From contig CAVVST010000002.1 in the NCBI GenBank assembly GCA_963750995.1, positions 62,001 to 126,000 on the forward strand: a stretch of 64,000 bases of DNA, in the 5' to 3' direction. Under the pieces are notes generated by a model. The model saw only the letters and a program-made list of their open reading frames with translations, searched no databases and was not told where the DNA came from. Every line of letters begins with the position of its first letter. Positions within the stretch are counted from its first letter, which is position 1. This DNA is from CAVVST01 sp963750995. Its GTDB lineage: Bacteria > Acidobacteriota > Vicinamibacteria > Vicinamibacterales > UBA2999. This document shows, piece after piece, positions 7,660-19,312 of the stretch. Made by a program: the position numbers and the translations under genes.

Positions 7660-10600
7660 TCATAATCCCAGCTTGCTGGCGAAATCGGCCTTGAGCAGGA
7701 TGTCCATGTTCTTCGGCGTCACCTTGAGTGATCTTTCCGTCGGTCGTATGGAACTCGAACATGAGCGGGCTTTCCGGGAACTCGCGAGAGGAATTCGTGT
7801 GCGAGCGTGGCATTGGCCTTGCCGCCGCGCGGGTCGATGAAGGCCACGGCGACCGCTTCGAGCTTCTTGGCCGGACCGGTCGAGGGCTGCACCGTTTCGC
7901 CCAGCATCTCCAGCATGTCGGCTGATCTGTCCGCGATCGCGCGGGCCGAGCCGGGTGCTGACCGTCTTGATTTCGCGGGCCGTCGTTCCGTCCATGCGAT
8001 CGATCGAGCGGGCCTGCTCGATGTCGGCCACGTCGACGCCCTTGGCCAGGGCCAGCTGCTCCTTGCTGATGTCGACACGCGGGGCGGGCTTCTTGCCGCC
8101 GAACAGCTCCTGATAGACACGCTCGCCGACCGCCCCGCGATCTTCGTTGGCGAGCATGTCCGTGACGCGATTCATCTCATCGATACCGGCGGCCCGCGTG
8201 GCCTGCTGCGCATCGCCAGTAGCTTTCAGCACTTCCTTGTAGTGCGCTGTCTTCTTCAGGTATTTGACGTCGGTGAGCTGTTCGATCAGTTTGGTCTTGA
8301 AGATGTCCTTGACGTTGCCGCGCACGGTGTCGTGCGTGCGGCCGCTGGGCTCGCCCATCTGGTCGATCACTTCTTGCCGCGACTTGATCAGGCCTTGCTC
8401 CAACAGCACGTTGACCAACATGCCGAGGCTGGTCGTCCTTCTCGTAGCCGCCGAGATCGCGGAAGGCCTGGCGCTTGTCGGTTCCGCTGTCGAAACGTTC
8501 CGGAGCGGTGGGCCTTTGTCGATGGGAAGTTTTCCGGTCTTCTCGTCGTAGACCCGCTTGGGCTTGCCTTCCTCGATCACGACGACTTCGAGCTGACCCT
8601 TGCGGTAGCGCCATCGGTAGCCCTTGGGCGCCTCGGGTATCCTTCGCTGTCGCCGCATCCGTTCGCCCTCGCTCAGTCCTTCGGCCGCAATGTAGCCGCG
8701 GCCTCGCCGGTGCCCATGTCGATCGCGTTGAAGACCTCGGCGTGTTCGATGAATTGCGACTCCAGCGAAGTCGAGATCGCTGAGCAGCTCGTCCATGCGC
8801 GCAGTGTCGCGATTTTAGCCGGCTGGTCGGCGATCTCGGCCAGCTCCGCGTGACGCTCGTGATCATGCGGTCGAGCTTGATCATCTCGAGGTTGGCTTCC
8901 CATGCGCGGCTGCCGATTTCCGGAGGCGGCTCGGCCCCCGTAAACAGGTCGGCGAAGCGCTCGAGCAGCCGGCGCAGGCGGCCGCCGAGGCCCGCATATT
9001 TCATGATCATGTCGGCGACGGCGACGTGCGCGCTGACGTCGGCGCGCCGAGGCGTGCTCGCCGATCTGGATCTGCACGTCGGTGATCAGGCCGTTGGCGC
9101 CGCTCTTGTAGACGACGCGCGCGTCGTCGGCGCATGCCCTCGATCGACCGCGACCTTGCCGCGCAAGTTCGGCGGCACGCCCTTGAGCTGCGCCTTCTTC
9201 GGCTTGTATGTCGCCGGCTCGGCCGCCGCGTCCTTTGCGGCCGTCGTCTTCTTCGCGTCGGGCGCTTGCCCGCATCGGCCGGCGGGTCCGGCAGTTCCGG
9301 CCCGGCCGCTCCGGTCTCCGAGGATGGCGGGTGCCTTCCTTGATGCGTCCTCGGTTTCTGTGCCGAGGGCCTGCGTGGACTTCCCTCGAACGACGGCTTC
9401 TTCTTGCTCGTCGGCGCGGGCCTTCGCTTCGTCGCTGCCGGCGCGCATGCGCCGTCGCTGAACAACTTTTCGGACATCGGGATGGACGCGGCCTCGAACC
9501 AGCTCAGGAGCTTGAGGAGCTCTTGCGCTGCCGCAGTTCGCGCGGATCCTCGTTGGGGTCGCCCTCCTGCATCAGCTCCTGGAACGTGTCGAAGCTGATC
9601 AGATGAACTGGCCGTAATTCAGCAGGCGGATCGCGATGCGGCTGCTGGTGGCGATGATCTGCGACGGTCTTGGTTGCGAATTTGCCCGCCGTGCTGATCT
9701 TGCCGAGGCCGAGCGTCGCGATGTTGATGAAATCGAACATCGCCTCTGTGTCGAACTCGAGATCGCCGTAGGCCGCGCGGTTGACGATGTTGTACAGGCT
9801 GGAGCCGGCCTGGATCGGGGCCAGCACCGCCGAGGATGGCGAGCGAGGCGCCGCCGGTGAACGGGCGGCCATGATGGCAGCCAAGGGTGAGCACGTGGGC
9901 GGTGTCGTCGACCATTTCCTTGATCTGGGCGCCCGCCGACAATTGCAGCTGCATCGGATTGGGCAGCTCGGATTTCCACGGCTCGTATTCCTTCGGCACC
10001 TCGTAGCTCAGACAGCCGCGGCCGCGATTGAGGTTCTTGCGCAGGTCGTCCATGGCGTCGAGCCAGGCATCGTGCCGGCCCGCGCCCCGGAATCCGCCGC
10101 CGCTGCCGTTGAAGATGCGTCTGTTCTTGGGCTGGAAACGTCGGCGATCACGACTTCCAGCTCGTCGGTGGCCACATATTGGCGTTCGCCGATCGGTGAA
10201 GCTGAGCGGCATCCGATCGCCGGTCATTTCGTCGACCAGCACCGCCGGCATGTAGGCGACGGTGGTGATTGCGGAGTCCGGTTCCTGGAGCCGCAGTGCA
10301 TGCGCTTGACGTCGGCCTCGAGCTCTGCCTCGCGCTTCTTGTAATCGGCCATTTGCTCCTCTTGAATTCGTGGTACTTGTCGCCTGCGGATAATCAGTGT
10401 CGAAGACCACCAGCACGGATCGAACGTAGTTGAGCTCCGCGACCTTGCGGTCGTGCGGGTTTCTGCCCGCCTGTGCAGATCCTTGAGGTAGTCGATCTTG
10501 ATCGCCTAGAAGTCGCGCTCGGCCCTCTTGATCACCAGGATCGCCGACGCCGTTGGCGATGTCCTCGTCGAGCTGCTTGATCGGCGGCCTGCACCTCCGC

Positions 10601-12357
10601 GAGGCTCTTGTCGGCGCTGGCGGTGTAGTCCTCAGCGCTGGTCATCGACTCGCGGGCGACGTCCTGGATGTCGTAGACCGACACCATCACGCCTGATACC
10701 GATGTGGCCCGGCGCCATTTCGCGTCGTCCGGGACGATCTGCGTGGCGAGACAGCGGACGAAGAAGTCACCCTGCTCCTTGAAGGGCACGTCCATGATGT
10801 CTTCGGTCGTGAGCTGTTCGGCCCGCCGGTGACGGCGTTGATCGCGGTCATCACCGTCTGTCCCGCCATCGCGAGGATCATGCGCGACGAGCTCACCTGG
10901 TCGGCGATCGCGGCCTTGAGGACCGTCTTCGGGATGCTCTGCTTCTTCGGGTCGCCGATCATCGCCTGCCGGTCGTCCTCGATGTTGCGTTTCCGGCGCG
11001 AGTAGCCTTCGACAGCCGCGTCCCAGCCGCTGGTTCCCTTCTTCGAGGTGACCTGCAGCTTCTCGTCGAGCTTGAGGACCTCCCATCGGAACGCCGTCGG
11101 CTGCATCAGGTTGGTGACCTTGTCGATCGTGGAGACCCCCTGGCCCTTGTCCACCGTGCACTTGAACGTGCCGGTGCTGTTCACCGTTGCCACCTGCGGC
11201 GTCAGCGGCAGCGTTGCCGACGGCCACGCCGGCAGGTTGGACTTCGTCTTCGCCTCGAATTTCATGAACTCGGGCAGGTTCTCGATCGGCAGCGGCGGCG
11301 GCTGGTCCGCCTCGGGAGGCACGACCGTCGAACGCGGAGACACGTAGAAGTTCGGCCCGCCTTCGAGCGCCTTGGTGAAGCCCTCCTTGTCGTCGATGTC
11401 CTTGTGGAAGTCGAGGGTGCCTTCGATCTGCCACGCGCCCGGCGTCGAACCATTCGCCTTGCGGGCCGAGGCCGACGGCGTGAAGGCTGCGCGTACCGGC
11501 CGTCCCGAAGACGCCCATCGGCAGGAAGACCGGCGCCTGCAGGTGGAAGAACTTCTTGACGACGGGCTGGCCCGACTCGTCGTAGACCTTCACGTTTGGG
11601 CCGTTGACGACGATGATGCGGGCCTTGGTGAACTTCTTTTTCGAGGCGAGCATCGCGGCGAAGGTGCGCGCCGCTTCGTCGAAGTCTGCGGCGTCCACCA
11701 TCAGCAGCGGCGGCAGCTTCTCCTCGGGCTTGCGCTGGATCCGCGGCGTGGCATGCCGCTGCTGCGCGACGTGGGCGAGCTCGTGCGCGATCAGCTCGCG
11801 GCCGCCCGGTGAGTGCGGCGCAAACCGGCCCTCGCCGAACACCATGTGACGGCCGATGGTGTAGGCCTGTGCGTTCAGCTGCGCAGCCGAGCGGGTTGCC
11901 GGCCCGTCCCGGTGGACCGCGACCGTGCCGAAGTCAACGCCGAATGATTCGCTGAGTTGTGCGGTCAGATTACCGGGCAGCGCCTCCGCGCGCCCCGAGA
12001 GGACGCCGCGCACGTGCGCCGGCACCGACGACGGAATGGCGGCGTCGCTCGGGGGAATCGCGGACGAGCGGCGTGGCGGTCCACTTGCGCGCGGGCGCGG
12101 CGCCCACGCGTCGCGCGCCGCGATGTCGGCCGCCGCCTCTGCATCGCTGGCGCGCGCGGGCATCCGATTGGCGACGCACGACGGGCAGCCGCCGCCACAG
12201 GCGCATGCCTTCGCGCTCGGGGACACCGGCGCGTCCAGCGCCGGCGTGGGTCGCTGAACCACGGGGGTGCCGCCTCGGGCGACGGCCGGGCCCGCGCCTT
12301 CACGGCCGCGCCCGCTGGGCACTTGTCCGTCTTCGATGGCGTTGCGAGGGAAGGCAT
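7660..12357 (-). CDS. giant DUF4157 eCIS effector (polymorphic-toxin-like), multiply frameshifted
   Basis: Coherent protein sequence runs through alternating frames from an ATG near 12357 (MPSLATPSKTD) to the stop at 7660, about 1560 aa. The N-terminal part is Pro/Arg-rich with a Cys cluster (CACGGGCPSC). It is followed by a DUF4157 domain (plus-strand 11.75-12.0 kb): SFGVDFGTVAVHRDGPA, then GGRELIAHELAHVAQQ with an HExxH zinc-peptidase-like motif. DUF4157 is the domain most often found on eCIS-associated toxins. The long middle is unrecognised. Near the C-terminus, SIDRMDGTTAREIK (about 7970-8011) resembles the D...ExK core of PD-(D/E)XK nucleases. The protein probably ends in KNMDILLKADFASKLGL. 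Around ten or more frameshifts interrupt it. Assignment as effector is from domain and position. Confidence 0.7.
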
Positions 12358-12381
12358 CGGCGGGCCGATGATTGCGTGTCC

Positions 12382-13333
12382 CTACTGGTTCCTGCGCTCG
12401 ATCTGCGCGTCGACGGTCTCGACCCGGCCCGCCTCGAAGTAGACGGGGCGCGTCGACGCAAAGAGGGTCTCGCCGCTGGAGTCCGTCACCTTGACGAAGA
12501 GGTCGGGCCGGCGCTCGATCAGGTCGCGATACTTGTCGGCTGGATACGTGAACGAGTAGTTGCCGGACGCGTCGGTCTCGGTTCGCCCGAGGCGATCGGC
12601 AAACGCTTGATCCCGGTCGAACACGCTGACGGTGACGCCGCCCACGCCCTTGCCGTCGGCATTGGTCACGCGGCCACGCAGGACCCACGCATCGGGAACG
12701 GCCACGACGGGTCCCCCTGGCTGCCCGTCGCCTCCCGGTGACTGACACGGCTTTGCGGTGCCCGAAAGCGTGATTTCGCGATAGTCGATGGCGCCGCCTG
12801 CGGGGGTGAGGGAGTCGTCATCGACGGCGAGCAAGGCGCCGTCGGCCGATGACGCCCGTGCGAAAACCGGCTCCTTGAACGCCGCCACGTTCTTCGCCTC
12901 GATTCGGAATCTCCCGTTGTCGTCAGTGCAGGCATAGCCCAGGCTCTCGACCCACCGGCCGCGCGCGTCATATAACGCGACGGTGATCCCGGCCACCGGC
13001 TGCATGTCCGGGTCGCGTACCATTCCCAGGAACGCCCAGGTCGTGTCGTCGACCGTCGGGAATCGGCGTGCGCGCGCGGGCCACTTCCAGGCTGAGGTCG
13101 CGCCGCATGCCGGCGTTGGCGTGAGCCGGTCCGCGATCGCCGCGACGCGCGGGTGATCGGCGCCCAGCTTCTTCGCCAGCCGCGCCTGCTCGCGCTCCAG
13201 CCCCTTGCCCTTGGCCTGTCGCGCCACTGCCAGGTGTTCGAGCTGGTCGGCACGCTGCGCATCCGCGCCGGCGATTCCCTTGTCGATCTCGCGCGGCCAC
13301 GTCGGCATACGCTATGTCCTTCTGCTTCTCCAT
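12382..13333 (-). CDS. protein with two carboxypeptidase-regulatory/Ig-like domains (eCIS accessory)
   Basis: The start is the ATG at 13333 (MEKQKDIAYADVAAR); a frameshift near 13290 joins it to the frame that runs to 12382. After a charged helical segment (LEREQARLAKKLGADHPRV) come two beta-sandwich units of CarboxypepD_reg type: MVRDPDMQPVAGITVALYD with DDNGRFRIEA, and VTNADGKGVGGVTVSVFD with DASGNYSFTY. Its length is about 315 aa and no signal peptide is visible. It lies between the beta-helix protein and the DUF4157 effector, so it may be an adaptor or surface decoration of the particle. Function is inferred from position only. Confidence 0.6.
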
Positions 13334-16300
13334 GGTCGGTCTTCCTTTAACAGTGGATTGGACCGGAATCCGGTCACGGCGGCGGTTGGTTGGCGATCGG
13401 CGACCACCCTGGGCCCGCACTCCTCCGAGTGCGTCAGCAGCCGGCAGCACGCTCGAGGGTTGGTGATCATCATCAGGCTGACGTTCGCGTGATCGACAGT
13501 GAGATTCGGCACGCCGATGATAAGAGGCAGTGGGTGGACTGGTTGTCGGTCGTGGTGTTGAAGAGCCCGATCGTGATCGCCGACAGGGCCGCGTTAAAGA
13601 TGCCTTCCTTGAAGCGGTTGCCCGACACCCGCACCGACAGCCCGGCGAGCGATCGCGTGCGTGATGATAAAATCGTCCAGCAGGTTTGCAGTCGCACTGA
13701 TTGCCGTTGAACCCGACGTCGTCGAGGCTGAAAATCAGGATCGACGACAGCGAGAGGCTCAGCCCGGTTTCGATCGCATCGAGCGAGCACTGGTTGTCGG
13801 CGAACAGGACGTTGCCGTTCACCAGGATACCCGCCGAGTTGCGCATCGTCGAGTCCCGGGCGCGCCGCGCCCAGTGCCTTGAGGCTTCCGTTCTTGAGGA
13901 TCGCGAAGGCCAGCAGCTGCAGGTAGAACTCGTTCGACAGCCCGAGATTGAGGATCATGACGGTCGAGGCGACGAACTGTCCGACTGCTGCTCCCGCTGG
14001 CCGGCGCCACGGCTGGTGAGCGCGTTGTCCACCACCGACACCGCGCCAAGCGCCGTGACCGCGAGCGCGCGGCCGAACGGCGCGGCACGACGTTGTCGTG
14101 GACGGTGAGCGCCGGATGGCCGTTCTGCGACGGGCACGACCTTGTGCAGGCGAACCTGATCGGGATGACCGGCGCGATGGCGAGCTCGATGTGGATCCCT
14201 CCGCGGGCGCCGCGCTTGACGCCCGCCGACGTTTCGTTCGAGTCGGTCGGCCGCGGCGCCGTTGTTCAGGACGCGGTTGCGTGAGATCTCGATCCCTTCG
14301 CCGTGCAGGACGTAGACGCCGCAGATCGGCTGGCGGAAGTCCGGGCCGTTGTCGACAATCGTGTTGTCGCGGAGCACGAGGCGGTCGACGTCGGCGAGCG
14401 CGATGCCGCCGTAGCCCATCGCCTTCAGCATGGCCTCGGGAATGTCCTCGAGCGTCCGGTTCAGGCAGTGGTGGATCTCGTTGTCCTGGATCAGCAGGCC
14501 GTGCACGCTGATGAACTCGTCGATCGCGGCCAGCGGGAAGAATGCGACCACGCCAATGCCGTCGAGCCCCATGTTGCAGATGCAGTTGCCGCGGATCTCG
14601 ATCTCGTAGAGATCGGCTTCCGAGCTGGTGCGCGTGGTGTCGTTTCCCGGTTCGGGCACCGAATTGTCGCCCGGCCGGCAGGGGAAGCACGGATCGGGTC
14701 GCGGGGCCGCCCGGCACCGGCTGCTCGGTGTCGGTGGTCATCGTGATCAGGCTGCCCAGCACGATGCCCTGGCCGATGCCCCGCGCGATCAGGTTGTTGA
14801 TGACCGAACGCGCTCGCTGGTGCCGCCGATCTGCAGGCCGCCGAGCGCGGCGCCGGCCGGCCCATCGCCGCGGCATCGAGCGGGCTGACCACGTCGACAG
14901 CCGTCGATCCGCTGCCGGACATTCGGCACGAGGATGTCGTTGTCTTCGATCAGCCCGTCCTCGCCGATGAAGAAGACGGCGTGCACAGCGTCGCGACATC
15001 GTTCATCTCGATGCGACAGCGGCGGATGGTCGTGAAGTAGCAGACGTGCGCCTCGATGGCGCTCTGCCTCGCGGCGCTGATGAGAAGCCCTCGAGGGTCA
15101 CGTTCAGGACCGGCAGGGTCCGGTCCCGGCCCCTGGATGTCGCTTCGCGCGTTCGGCCCTCGAGCAGGACGCCGACGCCCGTGTCATCGGCCTCAATCGC
15201 GAGCGACAGGATGCGGATGTCCTGCGACTCGATGACATGGAACACCGGCTTCGGCGGCGCCGCCTCCGGCCGGCGCGGGAGAGATGATGCGGCTCCGCGA
15301 GCCGCAGCCCTTGATCGTGATGTCTGCTTCCGGTCGATCTTCACGTTCTCGTGATAGACGCCCGGCAGGACGCAGACTTCTCCGCCGTCGGCGGGCAGGT
15401 TGTCGATCGGCGGCCTGAATCGTGTCGAAGTCGCCCCAGCTGTGCATGCCGTCGCCGACGCGGAAGGAGCAGCAGCAGGCGAGCCTCGTCAGCGGGTGGA
15501 ACTTATGACGGCAATCTTCGATCGGGACTTCGACGTCCTGGGTGTTCTTCCAGGTCAGGACGCCGAGCGGCACGCGATGGTAATGGATGCCCGTGGGGCG
15601 GCTTGGTGTCGATGAGACACGTCGGGGTTCGCGATCTCGCCGGCGCGAACGGAGAAGGTCCAGTAGTCGCCAGGCACGTAGTTGCTGGCCACAGGGGCGT
15701 CGAAGGCGAGGATGATGCCGACGTTGTTCGGCAGCGGCGGTGCCGGGGAAACTCGTGACGAGATCGATGCCGTTCCACAGCCGGAAGAACGTCGTGTCGG
15801 TCGCCGCCGGATTGGCCGGGAACGTCCCGAACACCTTGGCGCCGAGCGTGAGGACATCGTTGCTCAGCGTTGCCGGCGCGCCGTAGGTCACCCGCCAGTG
15901 GCCGCGCGGCGGCGTCGAACTCCAGGGCTTCGAGATAGAACGAGGGGAGCCCTGAGTTGGTGATCGCCTGCAGGTTGGCCTTGATCGTGACCTGCTTCGA
16001 GGGGTTGTCGAAATGTCCGCGCCCGACGAGGCCGCCGCCGTACTGCGACCACTTGAATTGCGGGCGGCCCGGCGTCGACGTTGGCGATTTCAATGCGATA
16101 GAGGTTGTGCTCGAAGCCGGTGTAGCCGCCGCCCGATGGCGTCGGGCAGTCGCCGGCACCCGCGGTCGAGGCCTGCAGCGAGACCTTGAGCTTGCCCTTC
16201 TTGCTGAAGTCGTCCTTCAGCCGGCCGCGCGATGTTCTCGCACGTGTCGCCGGCGCCGAGCCTCATCAGCCGGAACGCAAACGCCGTGTTGACGCGCTCG

Positions 16301-16807
16301 GTGGTGTCGGGTCCGCCGAGGGCCGGCTCGATCAGCAGGTCCGGGCGCTGGAAGCCGTTGAACTCCTCGCGCCACACTTCGAGCACGACCGCGTCGCGCA
16401 CACCCGCGGCGATCGTCGACGTGTCGAAGGCCGGTTGCTGGATCGGCGGCTGCAGGTAGGTCGCGATGCGCGCGACCGGCGCCGACCGAATCGGGATCGG
16501 GCTCACCAAACAGCTGGACGAGCAGGCCGTCGGCCCACGCGCGGCCCGGCTTCACCGTGAGCTGGACGTCGGTCGTGCCGCCGGCGTGCGCGGCGGTGAC
16601 GATCTTGAAGCCATCAGGCTGGTCCGCGGGCACGGCTGCCACGCCCGCGCCGATGATGTCCCGGCCGGCGGTGTCTTCCCATCGGGTGGTGATCGCCGTC
16701 TGCGCGTTCCAGTCGGCGTCGAGCAGGACCCGCCCCTGCTGGTGCAGCACGCCCGCAAAGTTGTGCGTCCGCTCGTGGGGGACGCGCGAGAAATCGCCCT
16801 TCATCAT
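13312..16807 (-). CDS. DUF6519 plus right-handed beta-helix protein (candidate eCIS fibre/exterior protein), frameshifted
   Basis: The start at 16807 gives MMKGDFSRVPHERTHNFAGVLHQQGRV...DADWNAQTAI, the N-terminal DUF6519 signature common in eCIS loci. About 400 residues later a pectate-lyase-like beta-helix begins (DTIQAAIDNLP, DITIKGCG). It continues with many coils such as DIRILSLAIEADDTG, GLLIQDNEIHHCLNRT, LVLRDNTIVDNGP and IEISRNRVLNN. The spanning gene is about 1160 aa with at least eight frame changes, and the last frame stops at 13312. A secreted beta-helix at this position suggests a tail-fibre-like or carbohydrate-binding part. Its start follows the stop of the tail protein I gene by only 4 bases. 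Confidence 0.7.
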
Positions 16808-16811
16808 TGCC

Positions 16812-19312
16812 TCACGTGACTGCGATCAGCAGCGGCCGAATGCCGACCGGCATGAACTCGCGAAAGCGAATCTGGAGGTTGCGCCACTTGTGGGCCTCCA
16901 GCAGGAAGCCGAACGCGCCCATCTGATCGTCGTGCGGACCCTGCTCACGGATGCGCTCGTCCGTCGCTGCGCGCCAGCTGTGCCGTACGCCGGGCTCGCC
17001 GAAGGCTTCGCTGCGGAAGCGGAGACGCGCGGCGGTCCCCTTCACGCAGCCGTGGTTCTGCGGCAGCCGATCTGCCGCCTCGCCGGAGAAATAGCTGAAC
17101 TTGATGCAGCCGCGCTGCGTGTCGAGCACTTCGAGCGCGTGCACCCAGATGCCGCCCGCGCCTTCGAGGCTCTCGACCCGCATGCGGCCGAGGATCGTCA
17201 CGCCGCTCACTCGCGTGGCGGGCCCCAGACCTTCGACGGATCTCCCGACGCGCCGCTGACGGCAAACTTCGCCGACCGCGTCGTCCGACGCCCTGACCGG
17301 CATCGACAATCGTGTCGGTGAGGTCGAGCCGATACCGCGTGTCGATCAGCAACGGGCCGCTGATCGTGCGCTGCACGACGACGTCGGGGATCTGGTTGAA
17401 TGCCGATTGCTCGTGCGGCCTTGGTGAAGCCGTAGGTGTCGTCCAGGCGGACCGACACGCGCGTCGGCTGGCCGATCGCCGTGCATGCTCGACGTAGCTT
17501 GCCGGGTCGAGCGTGCACCCGATGATGTCGAGGCTGTTGATCGCGGCGCGGGCGATCAGCGGGTCGTCGTGCGCGCCCGGACTGGGCGGGAACGTCTCGC
17601 CGCGCGTCAGGTAGAGGCCTTCGAGGCGCACGGTCAGCGTCGACATCACTGCGTCGAATTTCTTCTGCTCGACCGGATTGCTGGTCGGGCTCGCCACGTT
17701 CAGCGGGCGGAAGCGCAGCGGCTGCGCCAGTTCGATGATCGGCCGCTCGTCGTCGGCGGCGCGAATCACGAGCGGGCGGTTGAGCACCAGGCTGATCGTG
17801 CCGCCCTCAGTCAGCTTCTCGCTGGTCAGGAACGGGTCGCTGAGGTCGAGCACGTGCGTCAGGCTGTCGCGGATTTCGATCACGATCGGCGGGCCCGGCA
17901 AGTGCGTGTCCTTGAGCGCCTTCAGCAGGCCGAGCGGATCCTTCCTCGCATCGACGATCCGGACCTGCGCGGCCGGGACCGCCAGCTCGTCGGGCAAATC
18001 GCTCCGCGAGATCGGATGCGCGCCGACAGGGCCGACGGCGCCGTAGGTATAGGTGACGCGCATCGCATTGACGAGCGCCGCCGCCCGCGGCGCCGTGCCG
18101 ACGCCGATCACGCATCCGGCCGAGCACCGGATCGATCGCGATCTCCTCATCCTGCAGCGGCGGCAGCAGGCCGTTCTCCCAGTCGCACAGGTTCGCGCCG
18201 CGAATCGTCCACTTCGACAGCTGACCGGGGACCGCCGGGAACAGCTCGCCGGGGAAGTCGGCCTCGGGCAGGTGCAGCTGCAACCCGACGTCGGAGAGGT
18301 CCAGGCCCGTCAGGTCCGGCTTGGTCGCATCGAAGACCTCGACCGACACGTACGCCTCGGGGTTGCCCGCCGGCGGCTCCCGACGTGAGGCGCTCGGTCG
18401 GGATCGGACCCGGCGTCTCGTCGATGCGCGAGATCGACGGCGCCGTCGCGTACTGGTCGAGTGCGTCGAGGCCGGTGCGCCGCGTGTTGTTGATCCTAAC
18501 GAGGTTCGTGTTGAACAGGCGGACCGGCTGCCGATCTTGGTGTTGGCGGCCCCGAGATACGGCCGATCAACGGGGTTGAGGCTGAACCTGACCGCCGGGC
18601 GCCGCCGGCAACGCAAGACCGGTGGCAAAGATCCCTTCGAGACGGGGCGGCTGACGCGAATGCGGTATGCCGCGAGGCGCCACAGAAAGATTGCCGAGGT
18701 TCGGCAGGTTGTAGCGGATGCTGCCGTCGGCCGGCGGCCGGACGTCGGCGACGTGCGCGAACGGGTCGAACGGCGTGTTCGAGCAGCGCGAGCATCGCCG
18801 GGTCGCGAAGCGTGCACCGTGCCGCCCCGGATCACGCGCTGCCGGTCATGGCGGGGTTCGGATCGCCGGGCCTCGAGTCGCGGTACGGCGGCGTCCCGCC
18901 GGCATCCGGCCGCTGGTGGTTGAGGTGCTGGTTCCAGACCAGGTTCTCGCGCAGCTCGACGCAGTGCACGCCCCACCTGGTCAGGTTGAACACCAGCAGC
19001 TCGATCGCGCCGAGCGTGCCCTTGCGCCGGCGCAGCGCGATGGTGTCGGCGACGTCGGCGCGCAGCGTCCACGGATCGCCCTGAGAGGGCTGGTGCCGAG
19101 CAGGTCGCCGATGTACGGGATCACCCACTCGTCGCAGGTCTCGATGAACAGGTCGTGGTAGAGCGCCTCGATGTTCTCGTGGATGGCGCCGAACGCGTCC
19201 TCGACGAGCCGCCAGGTAGTCGCGCAGCTGATCCGGGCGGGAACTGCTCGGCATCCCTGATCCGGTAGATCTCCGGCAGCCGCTCGAACAGCGGCACGCG
19301 CTTGGCCGTCAT
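16812..19312 (-). CDS. phage tail protein I-like baseplate protein of eCIS, frameshifted
   Basis: The ATG at 19312 overlaps the preceding stop (ATGA) and gives MTAKRVPLFERLPEIYRIRD. Then follow NIEALYHDLF, DEWVIPYIGDLLG and TIALRRRKGTLGAIELL, the N-terminal signature of tail protein I-type proteins found in eCIS baseplates. The C-terminal two thirds contain beta-rich sequence (LRFRPLNVASPTSN, AINSLDIIGCTLDPASYVEH, SGVTILGRMRVESLEGAGG) and end in RFREFMPVGIRPLLIAVT. The whole spans about 830 aa, longer than phage tail protein I, with several frameshifts. A role at the baseplate periphery is inferred. Confidence 0.7.
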
